NCBI RefSeq assembly: GCF_958295425.1
Contig: NC_081149.1
Coordinates: 6,725,194-6,789,193 of the forward strand
From: Solea solea
Taxonomy: Eukaryota > Chordata > Actinopteri > Pleuronectiformes > Soleidae
Direction of reading: 5' to 3'
Length of the DNA stretch: 64,000 bases
A program made the translations under genes and the position numbers. The notes under the pieces were generated by a model. The model did no database searches, was not told the origin of the DNA, and worked only from the letters and a program-made list of their open reading frames with translations. Of this stretch, positions 34,751-47,180 are shown in pieces (the first letter of the stretch is position 1; the number at the start of each line of letters is the position of its first letter).

Positions 34751-36589
34751 TTAACACAGAGCGTGAGAGAGAGCGAGAGAAAACACACACGTCCCACGCT
34801 GTTTGTTGTAACATGACGGCCCTCGGTGGAAACACGATCTGACAGCCGTGTTTAATTTCCTGGTAATAAATGAAAATTGAATGTGGTAGATAAACATGGA
34901 CAAGGCTTTTCATCAGAGTTAACTGCTTATGATGAGCCATCAGATGCAAGCCAGGCACTGTACTGAACATGCGGCATACAGAAAATACTACTGCAGTATT
35001 TTACCTGAATACTGCCAATCACTCATTCACTCATTCACTCATTCATTCATTCATTCGTTCAGTCTACCAGAACGAAAACTAAATAAAGAGCTGAATTAAA
35101 ATGTGTGAACATGAGAAATGTAACGTAATGAGACAGAACCTGGTTTTTGAGGTTAATGTTAGCAGTAAATTGTGAATTGTGATTAAGGTTAATTTAGGTT
35201 AGAGCCATGGAAAATATGAGGCTTATGTTCGCGTTTTGTGCCTAATTATTATTATAATTTAATGTCTATTTTGCTTGAATTTATAATGATTAATCATAAC
35301 TGATATTTCGTTTTATCTTAATTACTGTCTATTCAGTAGATAAGGTTAATTATGCTTTTATTTTGTCCTGCTACTACAAACCGATACTGCCACAAAGCAC
35401 AGCTTATTGTAGTAAACTGTAGTAAATGAGCCACGTGGGCACCTGTCGGCATCTCTGCGTTCTAATTAAGTTATCGGAGCAGGACGGGAGCGACCGTCTT
35501 TTAGGCATAAGGAACTTATTTTATCCTGTCAATTAGTTTGAGGTGACAGACCGGATACCCAGGATTTAGTTTGAAGACTTTTATTTTTTTGTTCAATGTG
35601 GATTACAGTTTGCAAATAAAAGCATTTTCTTTTACGACGGCTTTGTTTCCTTCTTAGATTTTATTTGGAGTTTATTACCTCACGAAAAGCAAGAGTACAG
35701 AAACTTTATGTCCTGCAAGAGCGGCAATTAGGTTGCCACTTCAGTTAGGATACACTTCAGGGATCAAATTTAGGGACATTTTGTCTGCATGGGCCCCACA
35801 ACTTTAAACTTTAAAGTGCCTTTTTAGGGTTAAGACCAGGTTTTAGGGTTACAATTGGGCTCAGATTGCAGAAACATCCAATAACTCGTTCCACTCAGAA
35901 CGAGAAACGGCAATATTTCACTTCTTGTTAAGCTAATAGCCACCGCGTGCTCATTTGTTTTAAATATTACGTATCTTGAAATATTCATTTTTAATTTACA
36001 GTCAGTCACACGCACTCTTCTCACCAATCTGTGCAGGAAAAGCTTTGCTCCTGCTGTGGAGACTTGAAAGCATTCCTCCCTCCACCAAAGCCATTACACT
36101 AATTTGTCACCTCAAGGCAAACAGGTCTCGTCGCATTAACTTCCAAGAGAGAGAGACGCTGCCTACAAAATAAACAGCTAAAAGCTCCAACAGACATTTC
36201 GGGTGTTGTTATATTTTTTTGTTGTTTTCTTTTTTCAGGCTGCATTTTAAAAATGTATTTAATTAAGATTAAAAAAAAATGAGTCCATTGAATTCTGATT
36301 CTTGCTGCAAATGAGGCGTCATGTTTTGTTCATGTAATGTGTGGAAAACAAAACTGGAATTCCCTTTAGAGTCAGTAAATCAGACGTGTCAAACTCATTT
36401 ATGTATGTTTTTTTTTAATTAATAGATTCATTTTGCATCATAAATGTGTTTTTTATTGTAAACTACTATATACATTATTGCATGATAACACTTTTATTTT
36501 AAAATTCTGTTGAATGATTGTCACAAATATTGTAATTGCAATCGCACATTGGCCAGTGTCAAGTTGACATTTTGCAATCTGAAGTTCAG
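34751..36589. other. No gene recognised; repeat fragments
   Basis: Contains an ATTC/ACTC tandem at 35025-35060, relics of the GGTTAA family at about 35130-35205 and 35760-35860, and otherwise AT-rich unique sequence. Confidence 0.5.
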
Positions 36590-36815
36590 AGGCATCACCT
36601 ACAACCACCGACGTGTATTGGACGACACCAGCCGTCAATCACACTCATATGTGCCTCATAATGGGAACATAATTTACAAAAAATGGCATAATTTTCTATT
36701 GAAGAAGAGCTTAAAGTAGTGATTGAGACTATTAACTCTGAAGATTGTGGTTTTCATTACACATTAAATGAGAAATAGAGGTTAATTTTCCCCATAGACT
36801 TCTATTCAAGACTAG
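36590..36815 (+). repeat. Dispersed repeat, copy 2
   Basis: Shares CATATGTGCCTCATAATGG-type sequence, AATTTACAAAAAATGG, GATTGAGACTATTAACTCT and CATAGACTTCTATTC in order with 11655-11930. Confidence 0.6.
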
Positions 36816-38012
36816 TGACTTTGGCACTTATTCACTATATTGTAGGTCAATGTGATTTTGTTTTATTATTATACACGATGCAATAAGCAGCTGGGGGTGG
36901 GGGGGACAAAAAATGGTACAAATGAAGTGATCCATTTTATGTCAAGATCGACGGAGGCAACAGCAACTAGTAAAGCGAGATGACTACAAACAGGTTGGAG
37001 TATGACTTAAAACACAAATAATCTTCCACTACAACTGGTATTGCTAACAAAGGCTAACAATGGCTAACAAAGGTCAGCCCGAGATATATTTGCGTTTTCA
37101 ACATTTCAACCTAGGGGTGACGTCATTAACAGTTCAGACACCAGAAGTCGTGATGTAAATGGAACGCAGCATTACCCAGGTCTGATAGTACTGCTCGACA
37201 CTGCAGTGTCTGGGAAATGTTCCGAAAAATTGGATCGTGTCCAAAGTTTTCCGTTCACGTATGATAAAGTCAACAAAAGACGTCCTGATTTGACTCAGGA
37301 CACTTGTCCAATCACTCACTGTCAATTATCCAGAGCTTCTACTGCTGTGGTCTCACACGCTAACTTGGATGTTATGTAGATATTTGATGAGGGAGCTGGC
37401 AGAGACTCCAGAGCATATCCATATGCACACCTCCCTGCATGATTTTCTTTCCTGTAATTATACTACTCAGCAAATTTAGAAAGGAACAAGTGGCCCCGCT
37501 CCAGAATGCATCACAAATGTTAACCCCACGTGTACCAATGCAAACGTGAGAGAAAGCTTTGCAGGCTTGCAGATCAGAGCCATAGGTCCAAACAGTTTCT
37601 TTACTGAGATCAGACTTCTGTAGTGTCTTTCAAATCTCTTTTGAAGAGTTTCTTTTATATTTGATATTAGGAGTTGTACAGAATGTAAAAGTAATAATTT
37701 AGCTAAATTTGGTTAGATTTTTTGGCACCCTTCCCTGATGGTACAAGAGACCAAACCAAACCCCATGATGGAAAATCAGCATAAGCGTCTATAATGTACC
37801 GATTTTGCCACCGCTTTGACTCACCAGTGTCACTACGCCACGACTCCTCATGGTGGCGCTTATCACAGGAACAAAGGTAACGGAGGTAACAGAGATAAAG
37901 TTGGCAGCATTGGAGATCACTCCTCAAAATCCTCAAAAGGCATTTTGAACTGAGGTATCAGGAATTTTATTTCATCTTGTACAGTTTCCCTATGATTCCT
38001 TCCCCTATTTAG
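36816..38012. other. No gene recognised
   Basis: AT-rich sequence with a G run at 36893-36904. No exon recognised. Confidence 0.55.
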
Positions 38013-38432
38013 CCATGTTTCCATCACGGTACGGTACAGTTTGGTCACGGTAAAGCTCTGGATCAAGCTTGCGTTGTACAGGTGACAATGAACAATGACA
38101 TCGAGCAACGACAATGAACGAGACACAACGGACAACAATGGAGCAACTACTTTTTGGTCCTGCTCGGTTTGTGACCGTTTGTCTCAACAAGACGTCAAAC
38201 TTTGCATGAGAACAGACTGTGGGCGTTGAGGAAACACCAATCACAAGGGAGTGACGCTTTTCTATCGCCCAATCAGCTGACTGTCATGGGTGTAGCTCCG
38301 CCCATACCATACTATTACTGTGGTAACCCAAAGGGAAGGGTGCCATAAAATGGAACGGTGGGGGCAGTTATTTTGGTGAGATTCCATACCGTACCAAACC
38401 CAACCGTTCCACTCGTAGAAAAACACGCCGTA
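38013..38432. mobile_element. MITE-like element with GGTACGGTA ends, copy 1
   Basis: The left end CCATGTTTCCATCACGGTAC and the right end, whose complement reads GTTTGGTACGGTATGGAA, are inverted relative to each other. The interior has CAATCAGCTGACTGTCATGG. Related copies lie at 44193-45002 and 57222-57490. No coding capacity is visible, so it is probably a nonautonomous DNA transposon. Confidence 0.6.
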
Positions 38433-40429
38433 TGATGTTCATTACCTGTATTTTATGGACTAAGCGCTGTAAAACTTTTGCTTTGAAAATTGGTGGAATG
38501 GAATTTTATGATAATGACAATTATAATTATGAGTCATGCTCTATAAATAACCACTTCAAAGTTGACCCTAACAGAGTTAAAACTATTATGCAGTTCACAA
38601 CGCGGCAGCGAGCTCCATCTTTTCGGGCGCCGCTAATAAAGATAGATGAAAGTGCATCAGCTGTTGATGCAGAACGTTGAGAAAGATGAATATTTATACA
38701 GGAGGCTCACATGGGAGCAAAAAAGCAACCGACTCATTTCTCTTCCCTTCTTCTGTCAGCCCAAACAGCCCCAACATCGATTCTCTGCTCAAAACCTAAA
38801 CACACTCTTTTCTCCTGTCCTCCTTTGTGCACTGTATGTCCTGCTTGTGCATTAGAAGTAAGGAGTCCACCCAAAGTTGCTCTGCCACAAAAACACTCCT
38901 TTGATGACGCCAACCCATCCAAGACGCCCAAATCCATCCGTCCATCCGCCCCCCCACCCCCGGGTGGGTGCATGCGTGTGTGAGTGAGTAACAGCGAGCC
39001 CATGTGATCAGTGGAACCTCACAGCTTGTCGTTTATCCTCAGACAAAAGCCTGAGCAGAATGAAAGGGAAATTGGAGCGCTCACTGAGGCTGCTGAGAGG
39101 GCCCCAAGCCGAGTCACAAATTGCTTCCCCTCTCCTCCGCCGCGCGGCACGAACATGGCTGAGGCGATACATCAATTACCAGCCACCTCAATGGAACATC
39201 TCCACACACTGCGCTACCTCTTCTGGTTCACTGCCACGTGAGTGTTCTCGCACAGTTCTCTCATCACACAAGTCGAGCAGGTAACAGTGATACGGCAGGT
39301 GTATTATAAATCTGCTGCCCATCCAGAGGAACTAAGAAGCTGCTGACAGGTGCTGCTGGAGGTTTCTCAAGGAGAGAGGGAGAGAGAGGGAGAGATGACA
39401 AAAGATCTGTGGACCGGAGTGTGACGCAGCTCAGTGATTTCACATTGTGCCGCCTGAAAGTCATGATTAGTTTTTGAGGCATTTTCAGTACCTCGCTTGC
39501 CAAGAAGTGCGTGTTTTATGATTTGCTCCCAGAGTTCATTAAAGGGGGGGGGAAATGGCTGCCCCTCCCCCCCTCCCCTGCTGTGAACAAGTGTCGCGCT
39601 CCAATTCCAATTCCCCCCTCCTTCAGCCCCTGAAACTATTTAGTCGTGGGCAGTCGTCCATCAATGTCCGAGCGCAGAGTGAGTAGAGAGAAGTAAGGAG
39701 AGATTTTTTACACTTTGCCACTTCCCAAGATTTCATACTCTGTCTCTCTGCCTGGTTACCTGCCAGGCAAACCGGGAAACTCTCCTCTTCAGTGATTAAC
39801 CTACGCTCACATTACCAGGCTGAGCCAAGTGACTCATATCTGATCCAGACAGCAGGAAGCGCAGTACATAACAAATGGTATTTTCCACATCCAAGGAACT
39901 CAGATCAGATTTTTCTTTCATGGAAGTGTGGACAAAAGGATCTAATGATCAACTTTTCTCATCAGATTTGTGCCACCTCAGCATGAGGTCTAAGATCTGA
40001 TACGATATGAGGCCAAGCGACATGAGCGATGTCACATCAGAATCAGTGGAGGAGAGCTTCGATTTCTTCATTTATCTAGAACTTACATCTGATCTTATCC
40101 TAATATTTGCTTCCAAACCAAGTGGACTCACAAATATGACATTTTCTGTCAGTGCTGATGACACATGCAAAAGAGAATTCATGCGCGCAGTTAAAGACAG
40201 GGCAGTCACATTAAGGTCATTGAACACATCAAGCATCTTAAAAAAGGACTCATTTCACCCCAGCCATCATATTTGTTTTTGGACTTCTGTCCTCAGGAAT
40301 TGCAGGTCCATAAAAAACAGACAGCAACACACGCTTTTTAAAGTCGTGATGACTCAATGATTAAAAACACTTTCAACAAACAACAGATCTACTCATTGGC
40401 AAAGTCATACAGACCTTTTTATGGCAACA
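38433..40429. other. No gene recognised
   Basis: Moderately GC-rich around 38700-39700, with short overlapping frames only. The 39860-40030 part has repeated GATCAGAT/ATCTGAT words that may be an eroded short element. Confidence 0.5.
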
Positions 40430-40720
40430 TTTTTACGGTCCCAGTTTGCTTTCACACTTTCGCACTTTAGTGAAACGAACCAAACCTTTTCAATAACGTA
40501 TTCCCCTCCTCGCCTGAAGAAGAAGACGAGACAACATGGAGAGAAGAACAAAACATGGAGCTGCATCAAATCCTAACCCACTCGAAGCGAACCGAGACCT
40601 ACGTTTTTAGGCAGACCAGGGTTTGGTTGCGCATTCGCACCTCCCCAAACAAACCAGACTTTCCGAGCAAACGAACTAGGATACGATTTAGAAGGAGCTG
40701 GTGTGAATGCAGCCTAAATC
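40430..40720. mobile_element. MITE-like element, tentative
   Basis: The left side has GTTTGCTTTCACACTTTCGC and the right side GAAGGAGCTGGTGTGAATGC, loosely inverted. The inside is rich in CGAACCGA and ACCAGGGTTTGG words. The pattern is that of a common teleost short element. Confidence 0.45.
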
Positions 40721-40724
40721 TTTG

Positions 40725-40830
40725 TCCTAAAGAGGCAGAACCTCATTTCTGAGGGACTGGTTAAGTTTAAGATATTGTGGTTAGGTTAGGAATTAACCGG
40801 CTATAGTTAAGGTTTTGTGTAGGCTGTCCA
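40725..40830. repeat. Fragment of the GGTTAA dispersed repeat
   Basis: GAGGCAGAACCTCATTTCTG, AGGGACTGGTTAAG and TTGTGGTTAGGTTAGG match the order seen at 34209-34310, without the expanded hexamer array. Confidence 0.65.
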
Positions 40831-41984
40831 AATGAATGGAAGCCAATTCAGTTTCTTCACTTGCACTGGATTTGAACAGTGTTGATGTTAATCTGAATGT
40901 AATCTTAGTCTGCACCCAGCACGCTGTTTCACCTCGCGGCTGCAGCGTACAGTAGGAAACGTCCTCAAAGAGCCTCAAATGAAGACCAAGAGAGGATCGA
41001 GAGATTCCAAATCTGTAATGTATGAGACAGTTGGGGCTGTTCAGGGAGGTAAATGATTGATGGCTCACTGCTCACATATTTATGCTAAGTTGGTTTTAAT
41101 GTTTTGGGGATTTTTTTTTCCTTCTCTTTAGCAGAGCAGTAATGGTTCTTTGGGCCTCTGGGCAGTCGCGCATCTTGTGCTTTTTCCATATGCATCTTGC
41201 GCGCCTGCAGAACCCAGCATGGTAATGGAGGAGCGGCGTCAGGTCTGACTGCAGCTTGGCTGAGTACTGTATACGCGAACAGAGAAGTTCAATTAGCCAT
41301 TTCAGCAGTTGCCTGATGAAGCGGCGCGCTGCAGAAGTCTCTGTTAAGCGAAGATACCGCCGCAAACTTGCCAAAAGGCGGTCAGGGTGTTTATAAATCA
41401 TACCACAGCCTCTTGAGCCACTCAGACGGAAGACAAAGGCACAGAGACACATTATAAAAAGGAAGAGGAAGTGTTCGCCTAAGGTTACAAGAGTGTAACG
41501 TGCACATTTCGGCATTTTCGGCAGATTCCTTCAAAAGAGACTTCTTTAATTGCTGCTCACGCGGGGAAATCACTCAGCCTTCGGGCGGATGAAGAGGAAC
41601 AGTGATCTCCCAAATTCTGCAGACACACACACACACACACGCAAATTCACACCCTCATACTGAAGAGCGATGTTGCACACTAACACGAGCATTCACTGTC
41701 CCGATTTGGATAAATCGCTGCCCAGGAGGAGACGGCGTTCCCATAATCCAGAGAGTGAGATATTACTATCATGAGAGTGCAGGAAGACGTCGTCATCGGA
41801 CATCGAGAGTGAAAAATACACGCGGCCAAAGGCAAGTCCAAGAGCAGGCTGAGATTAAGAGGCTGACACGTGGAGGTCGACACTGTGTTTAACACTGCTG
41901 TGCTTGAATAGAGTCTGTGGTTAGACTCGCTGGAGCTTCAAGGGCTGTGGAAAATAAGCAAATTACCAATTGGTATTTATTAAA
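40831..41984. other. No gene recognised
   Basis: A reverse frame of 139 codons (41515-41096) shows no familiar domain. A CA microsatellite lies at 41622-41640. Confidence 0.5.
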
Positions 41985-42161
41985 AGGTGCAGTGTGTAAC
42001 ATTTTAGGGGGGGGGTGTTAGTGGTAGAAACTAATATGCTACCCATAAGTATGTTTATATAAGGGTATAATCAATTTTAAAATATGAATTGTCGCTTTAC
42101 TGAGGGCGCAATCATGCACCGCCATGTTTCTAGAGCGCCTCCAAATTTACCACAGAAAACA
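41985..42161 (+). repeat. MITE-like dispersed repeat, left part
   Basis: Begins AAAGGTGCAGTGTGTAACAT and reaches ACCGCCATGTTTCT, as in the family member at 15121-15335 on the other strand. It contains a G run (42007-42016). A hAT-like element follows immediately and appears to have inserted beside or into it. Confidence 0.55.
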
Positions 42162-42169
42162 TCCTAGTG

Positions 42170-42454
42170 CTAGCCTACTCAAATGTTGGCCCGTGGGCCA
42201 CATGCGCCCCATAGCCAACTTCATAGTGGCCCAGCCTGAGGTTCCAACAGAAACATTCATTCATACATTCATACAGTATTCAATATTGTGCACCTTTTTG
42301 ATTTCATGCACTTTGTGATGCACCTGAGAAGACAAATGTGTTACAGTGTGTTACAGCTACTACTGTGCACCTTTTTTTTTTTATTGCTAGCTCTTTTATT
42401 ATGTTTTTAATGCACTTTATGTGGCCCAACTGAGTTTGTAGTTGAATAATCCTG
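42170..42454. mobile_element. Short hAT-like nonautonomous element
   Basis: Flanked by TCCTAGTG (42162-42169) and TTCTAGTG (42455-42462), an 8-bp target duplication with one mismatch, the length made by hAT transposases. The left end CTAGCCTACTCAAA and the inverted right end CAGGATTATTCAAC are similar. GGGCCACAT lies near both ends in inverted orientation. There is no transposase gene, and at 285 bp it is a MITE-sized element that must have been moved in trans. Confidence 0.6.
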
Positions 42455-44192
42455 TTCTAGTGGCAAAATGTGTTCCAATCAGCATCCTGGTAATCTGAAC
42501 AGTCGTGAGTAGTAGGTAGGTACTTCTTTAGGGGGTAAAGTTTGGGGTCGAGGGAAAGTTTTTCGCGGGGTAGATTGGGTGGAAAGTTGCCAAGGCTGCA
42601 GGACAAACTAAAGTTCCTGCGGTGGAAAGGGGTACATTCATCTTTCGCCACAGCGTATGATCCTCATATTTGATTTAGCAGAGATTTGGCCCTTCTTCAT
42701 GCAACCCTCTTATTTATCCTGACTTGGGACCAGCACTGGACAGTGGCCCCCATGTGGCTGAGTGTCCAATTACCAATGAGCAATGGGAATTTGGGTACCT
42801 TGCTCAGGGGGTACCCTGCCCCCCTAAACCTGGCGGGGATTCAAATTGGTCATTGTAAAAAAAAAAATACTTGGTATTTAATGTATTACCAGAGCCAACG
42901 TGAATATAAAAAGCATTGTGTCAGCTGATTTTTACACGCAATAAATCAGTCAGGCTCTGGTCCTCACATTAAGATGATGTACTGAGTTGTTTGACTCGCT
43001 CTCATGTGAAGAGACTCGCCGTGTCTTCACTGATGCTGAATCTGCTCCAGGGTTGACATTTAATCCATGCCAATTCATCACAAAGGCAACCCACAACTAG
43101 GTGGGGTGTTACCTCAGAGTGAACTTCTGGCACAGACAAGAGCAGATGAGGGGTGTGTGGATACGTGTGTGTGCGGGGAGGGCGGGGGGGTGTGACCTTG
43201 TCCATGTTGGAATGTAAAAAGTGGCCATAAAAGACGCCTTTGTTTGCAACTTTTACGGCCGCATGGAAACAGGCCAAGTTTGCTGTTGTACAGCGCACGT
43301 AATGAATCTCTTCAAAAGCCTGAGGAGCAAAAGATTATCACAAAATCTCTTCAGAGATTCATTACCATATTCCGCTACATTCGGAGAATAACTGATGATC
43401 ACTTTTTGCTTCAAGTGCACGAGGCCATTGTAGAAGTTCTCATTATGCGTTCATGAAATATGTGCACGTCAAACGCCCGAGCCTAATACGAGCCGTCCAT
43501 GTTTACGGGGCTAAACCTGTCAGACGTGATCTTTTCCCCGAATCATCACCAGCCCTGAGGATCAGCGTCTTCTGTGATGATAAACACACAGATTATATTA
43601 TTTTCTGTCACTTTCTCCGTGCTCGCTGTGCATCATCTTGATTGATTTTCAGTTAATTCCCTGCAGGAGTGCGATCAAACACGTGCCCCACAAAAGGTGC
43701 TACACCAGCAGATCGTAAGAAACCTGCTTCTTTTCTTCTTTCTTTTTTTATACCAGGGTGACGTTGACATTCAAACTGTCAGGCTATGAAAAAGCACATT
43801 GACTTTATTTCCAGGGTTGTGAGGGTATAACTGGGGAGAATGCAAAACAATAAGGGGGGGGGGCCAAAGGTGGAAGCCGACCTCTCTGTCAGCATTACAG
43901 CGGTAATCAACTTCAGTTTGCCGCAATAACATGGTGACATTTCACCTGCTTCTCTTCCTCATCAGTCATCTTTGACTGTAATGTTTTTATGATGGATATT
44001 TCAAGTTAAATTTGCACCCTGAGTTCAGCCTTCCAGGAATCGCTCACTCACGTCTGTGTTCAGCACGTTGTTCCACAGATGAACGTTTTGAATGGTTGGC
44101 TTCTGAAAATGGGATTTTCTAATCGATTCATGAAATTACATTATTTGTATTTTATTTTCATATAATTGGGAAAAAAATATTGAATGTTGGTT
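42455..44192. other. No gene recognised
   Basis: Mixed sequence with G-runs near 43180 and 43854. Short frames only. Confidence 0.5.
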
Positions 44193-45002
44193 TCCACCAA
44201 GTGGAACGCTTCGGTTTGGTACAGTACTTTTTTTAAAATTTGTTTCCATTAGCTATAGTACCAAAATAACCAGCCCATTCCATTCTTTGGGACCCTACAC
44301 TTGGGGAATCAGAGTCACACTAGAGGATAATTGGCCAGATTTCTGTCTTGATCTGGAACCTTCTGAACAACAAAAAAAGTCTTCCAATTTTAGATTTTAA
44401 CAGATTATCTGGCCAAAATATAGTCTCTGTAGTTAGAGAGATTAACAGATTTGTTTTTGAAGAGAACCGTAACTTGTACAAGCTAAGATGATTCTGTTTT
44501 CTCAGCACAAAACATCTCGCACACACAACCGCTATTAACGGACTGCGACAACGGTTCGCCTCCATGTCTGTTTATATTCTGAAGTCAGGTTAAATCGAGG
44601 TAGTTTCTGGGAGATCCAGATCCCTGGAATCTGCTCCCTGAAATCGTTCAATTAAACGGCAGGTGTGTGGTCCTGTGTCGTTGAGAATCGGTTACAAAGT
44701 TAGTTCCGTCAGTGGTGTCCAACGCCATGGTCAGGATGGAGCTCAACCATCTTCACTTACAACGGTCAGCTGATTGGTCACTTCCTGCCGCAGTCTAATC
44801 TCAAACAAAGCTTGACGTGTCATTGAGACAAACCCTAACCCTAACCCTAAAGTCCTCCATTGTTGTCTGTTGTGACACGTTCAAAGTCGGCATTTGTTGT
44901 CGCCGCACCGGTATGTCATCACGCTACGCGACCATTTGGCACGAATGGCAAGCCTGACCCATGGTTTTACCAAACCAAACCGTACCATCATGGAAACACA
45001 GC
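44193..45002. mobile_element. MITE-like element with GGTAC ends, copy 2 (enlarged)
   Basis: The left end has TGGTTTCCACCAAGTGGAAC and TTTGGTACAGTAC. The right end has ACCAAACCAAACCGTACCAT then CATGGAAACAC. The inside has GGTCAGCTGATTGGTCAC as in copy 1. It is about twice the length of copy 1 because of extra sequence at about 44330-44700, perhaps another insertion. Confidence 0.55.
44831..44850. repeat. Short telomere-like (CCCTAA)3
   Basis: Three CCCTAA units, the vertebrate telomere hexamer, inside the MITE-like element. Confidence 0.8.
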
Positions 45003-46066
45003 AAAAGAGACAACACGAGTTCCATGACGATATAATATGACCCAAACTAACACAATATTTTGTAAAACAGTCCAACACAATCACGACAGACTACACCACG
45101 GAGTACTCCAGTAACATACATAGTACACATGCAGGGTAAAGCAAGTCTGCAAACCTTAGTGTTTAAGATATATATGGTTGTCATTTCCTGCCTTAGAAAG
45201 ACAGGGACATTTATTTCAATGTATTAGCTGACAAAAACAAACAGGTTGTGTCACCTTTTTTTTCCACCCACCACCATATTCCCATTTCCCTCCCCGCGTC
45301 CTCCTCCATTGCTCCGTGATCCGTCTTCTTACTCCCAGCACTGGGCTCTCCGAGGCCCATGACCCATCAGTTCTGCTGAGCCCTCTAGAGGGCCATCCAT
45401 CACCGAGGCCACACAGCAACCTGGGGATAGATTTCCTCTCCCCGTGGCCGCTCATCAATCACCGGGGGCTACCGCTGAATACCTAAGCAGGCTGGAGAAG
45501 CCAGGGAAAGGCCAAGCAATGTCACTCACCGGGCCAAGTACTCTATGTAACATGTCTGCTGTAAACCACTCAGTGAAATGAAAACGTAACCCCGTTATTT
45601 GCGTTTGATTTGAGAAATAAATGCATAGATCTGGGCTCTTGGGTGTGATAAACTATGCTCATGCTGCATGGCTAAAACAAGACCTGGGCTCCCACAGAAG
45701 CAGATTACCCGTAATTCAAATATACAAGGGAGTATGGCAGGGTGCTTGGGCCAAAATGTTGATATGGATTGAGATAAAAAAAAAAAATCACACAGTTAAA
45801 GACAGTTTATTATAAGAGGAAACTGCTCTCAAGTGTTTTTATATTGTGAAGATATTTAAAATGTTAATATATATACACTTTTGGCCAGAGTGTGTGTTTT
45901 CGGGCCTTGAGACGGAAGCTGATGGACTTTCTTGTATGTGAAGGCCACCACGGTTCCCCGGTGCGTTTGTCACAATCAGCAGTTTCAACATTTAATGGCA
46001 TTTAACTGCCTTGTCTTACATTACATTTGCACAGTGGATAAACATTATATTGCTCTCTCTCTATAC
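45003..46066. other. No gene recognised
   Basis: Unique sequence with short frames only. Confidence 0.55.
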
Positions 46067-46150
46067 AGTGCCGTGCAAAAGTCTGGGGCCACCATTAGAT
46101 TTGTTGATTTAACAACGCTATAATGATCACACAGTGTAATCATTTCTCAA
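46067..46150. mobile_element. Isolated Tc1-type terminal repeat fragment
   Basis: TACAGTGCCGTGCAAAAGTC at the start has the ACAGTG(C)n GCAAAAGT form of fish Tc1 ends and continues GGGGCCACCATTAGATTTG. No transposase or opposite end is visible nearby. CACTTTATTGGGAACCTGTG follows, a piece of another repeat. Confidence 0.5.
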
Positions 46151-46421
46151 CCACTTTATTGGGAACCTGTGCACAATTTACAGGAAACATAAATGCCGTT
46201 TTTAAACTGCTTCTACAGGTTAAAATGTCAAATATTTAGTATGACTTATACTTCAATAATATCACAACACCGACTCTCTGAAAACTGGAGTGGAATCTTA
46301 ATTACTGCTACTGCTAAAACGTCGACAAATACCTGCTGCGAAGAAGCTCCATTACATCAGGTTTATTCAAGACACGTGTGAGCATTACATAAATATGAGT
46401 TAAACTCATCGAGCGATTACT

Positions 46422-46427
46422 AATATA

Positions 46428-46483
<56 letters not shown>

Positions 46484-46500
46484 TACTAATATATATATAT
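46422..46500. repeat. (TA)n microsatellite
   Basis: About 50 bp of pure TA, flanked on both sides by ATTACTAATATAT. Confidence 0.95.
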
Positions 46501-46607
46501 TCAAGACCAACTTTTCATTCCAGTCCAAATGCCAGTGATTACAGAATTTGACAGACATCCGAAGGGGCCACAGAGTGGTGCAAATGACCAGCATTATTGC
46601 CTCACAG

Positions 46608-46902
46608 CATTTACATATAAGCATTTAGCAGATGCTTTTATCCAAAGCGACTTACGAAAGAGGAATAAGCTACATAGCGGAGGTCTTGGAGAGAAATCCA
46701 CTAGAACAGTGGACTGACAGAGGGTGAGAGTGCAGAAGTGAATCCAGGTACAGAAGGAGATCGTGCAGGAGAGGGGGTTAGGTAAGTGGTAGGACAGAAG
46801 AAGCTCTTCCAAGAGTATCTTCTGTCCTAGCACTTACCTTAAGCCGAATTGGTGACCTTCCTGCTGTGGGGACGGGGGTAAGGTAACCAATGCGGATCCA
46901 TT
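46608..46902. mobile_element. Insertion inside SINE copy E
   Basis: Starts ACATATAAGCATTTAGCAGA then TGCTTTTATCCAAAGCGACT, a phrase shared by many teleost dispersed repeats. It includes a 62-bp hairpin (46779-46840). Its exact borders and target duplication are not resolved. Confidence 0.6.
46779..46840. repeat. Hairpin with 30-bp arms
   Basis: The left arm (46779-46808) and right arm (46811-46840) match as reverse complements at about 26 of 30 bases with a 2-base loop. The best stretch pairs TAGGACAGAAG with CTTCTGTCCTA. Confidence 0.85.
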
Positions 46903-47180
46903 TAGACTTTCCTGTGTGGGGTTTGCATGTTCTCCACAGGTGTGCATGGATTCTCTCAGCGTTTTACGCTTCAAAACAGTCCACAAACGTACAGATTTGA
47001 GGATTAGGCTAATTGTGAGTGAATGGTTGTTCATCTCTGTATGATTGCCCTGCGGTGGACTGCCGATCTGTCCAGGGTGTACCTCGCCTGTTCACTTTAC
47101 GTCACCTGGGATTGACTGTAACTCCCCCTGCGAGCCTCACGTGGAGGATAAAGAGGTAGTAAAGTGGATGGATGGATAAA

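Larger units (their letters stand above)
46569..47180 (+). mobile_element. SINE-like repeat, copy E, interrupted
   Basis: The head (46569-46607) reads CAGAGTGGTGCAAATGACCA then ATTATTGCCTCACAGCA. The body resumes near 46903 at ACTTTCCTGTGTGGGGTTTG, where the family consensus continues. It runs through CTGTCCAGGGTGTACC to GGATAAAGAGGTAG and an ATGG tail. About 295 bp of other sequence lies between, listed next. Confidence 0.75.
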
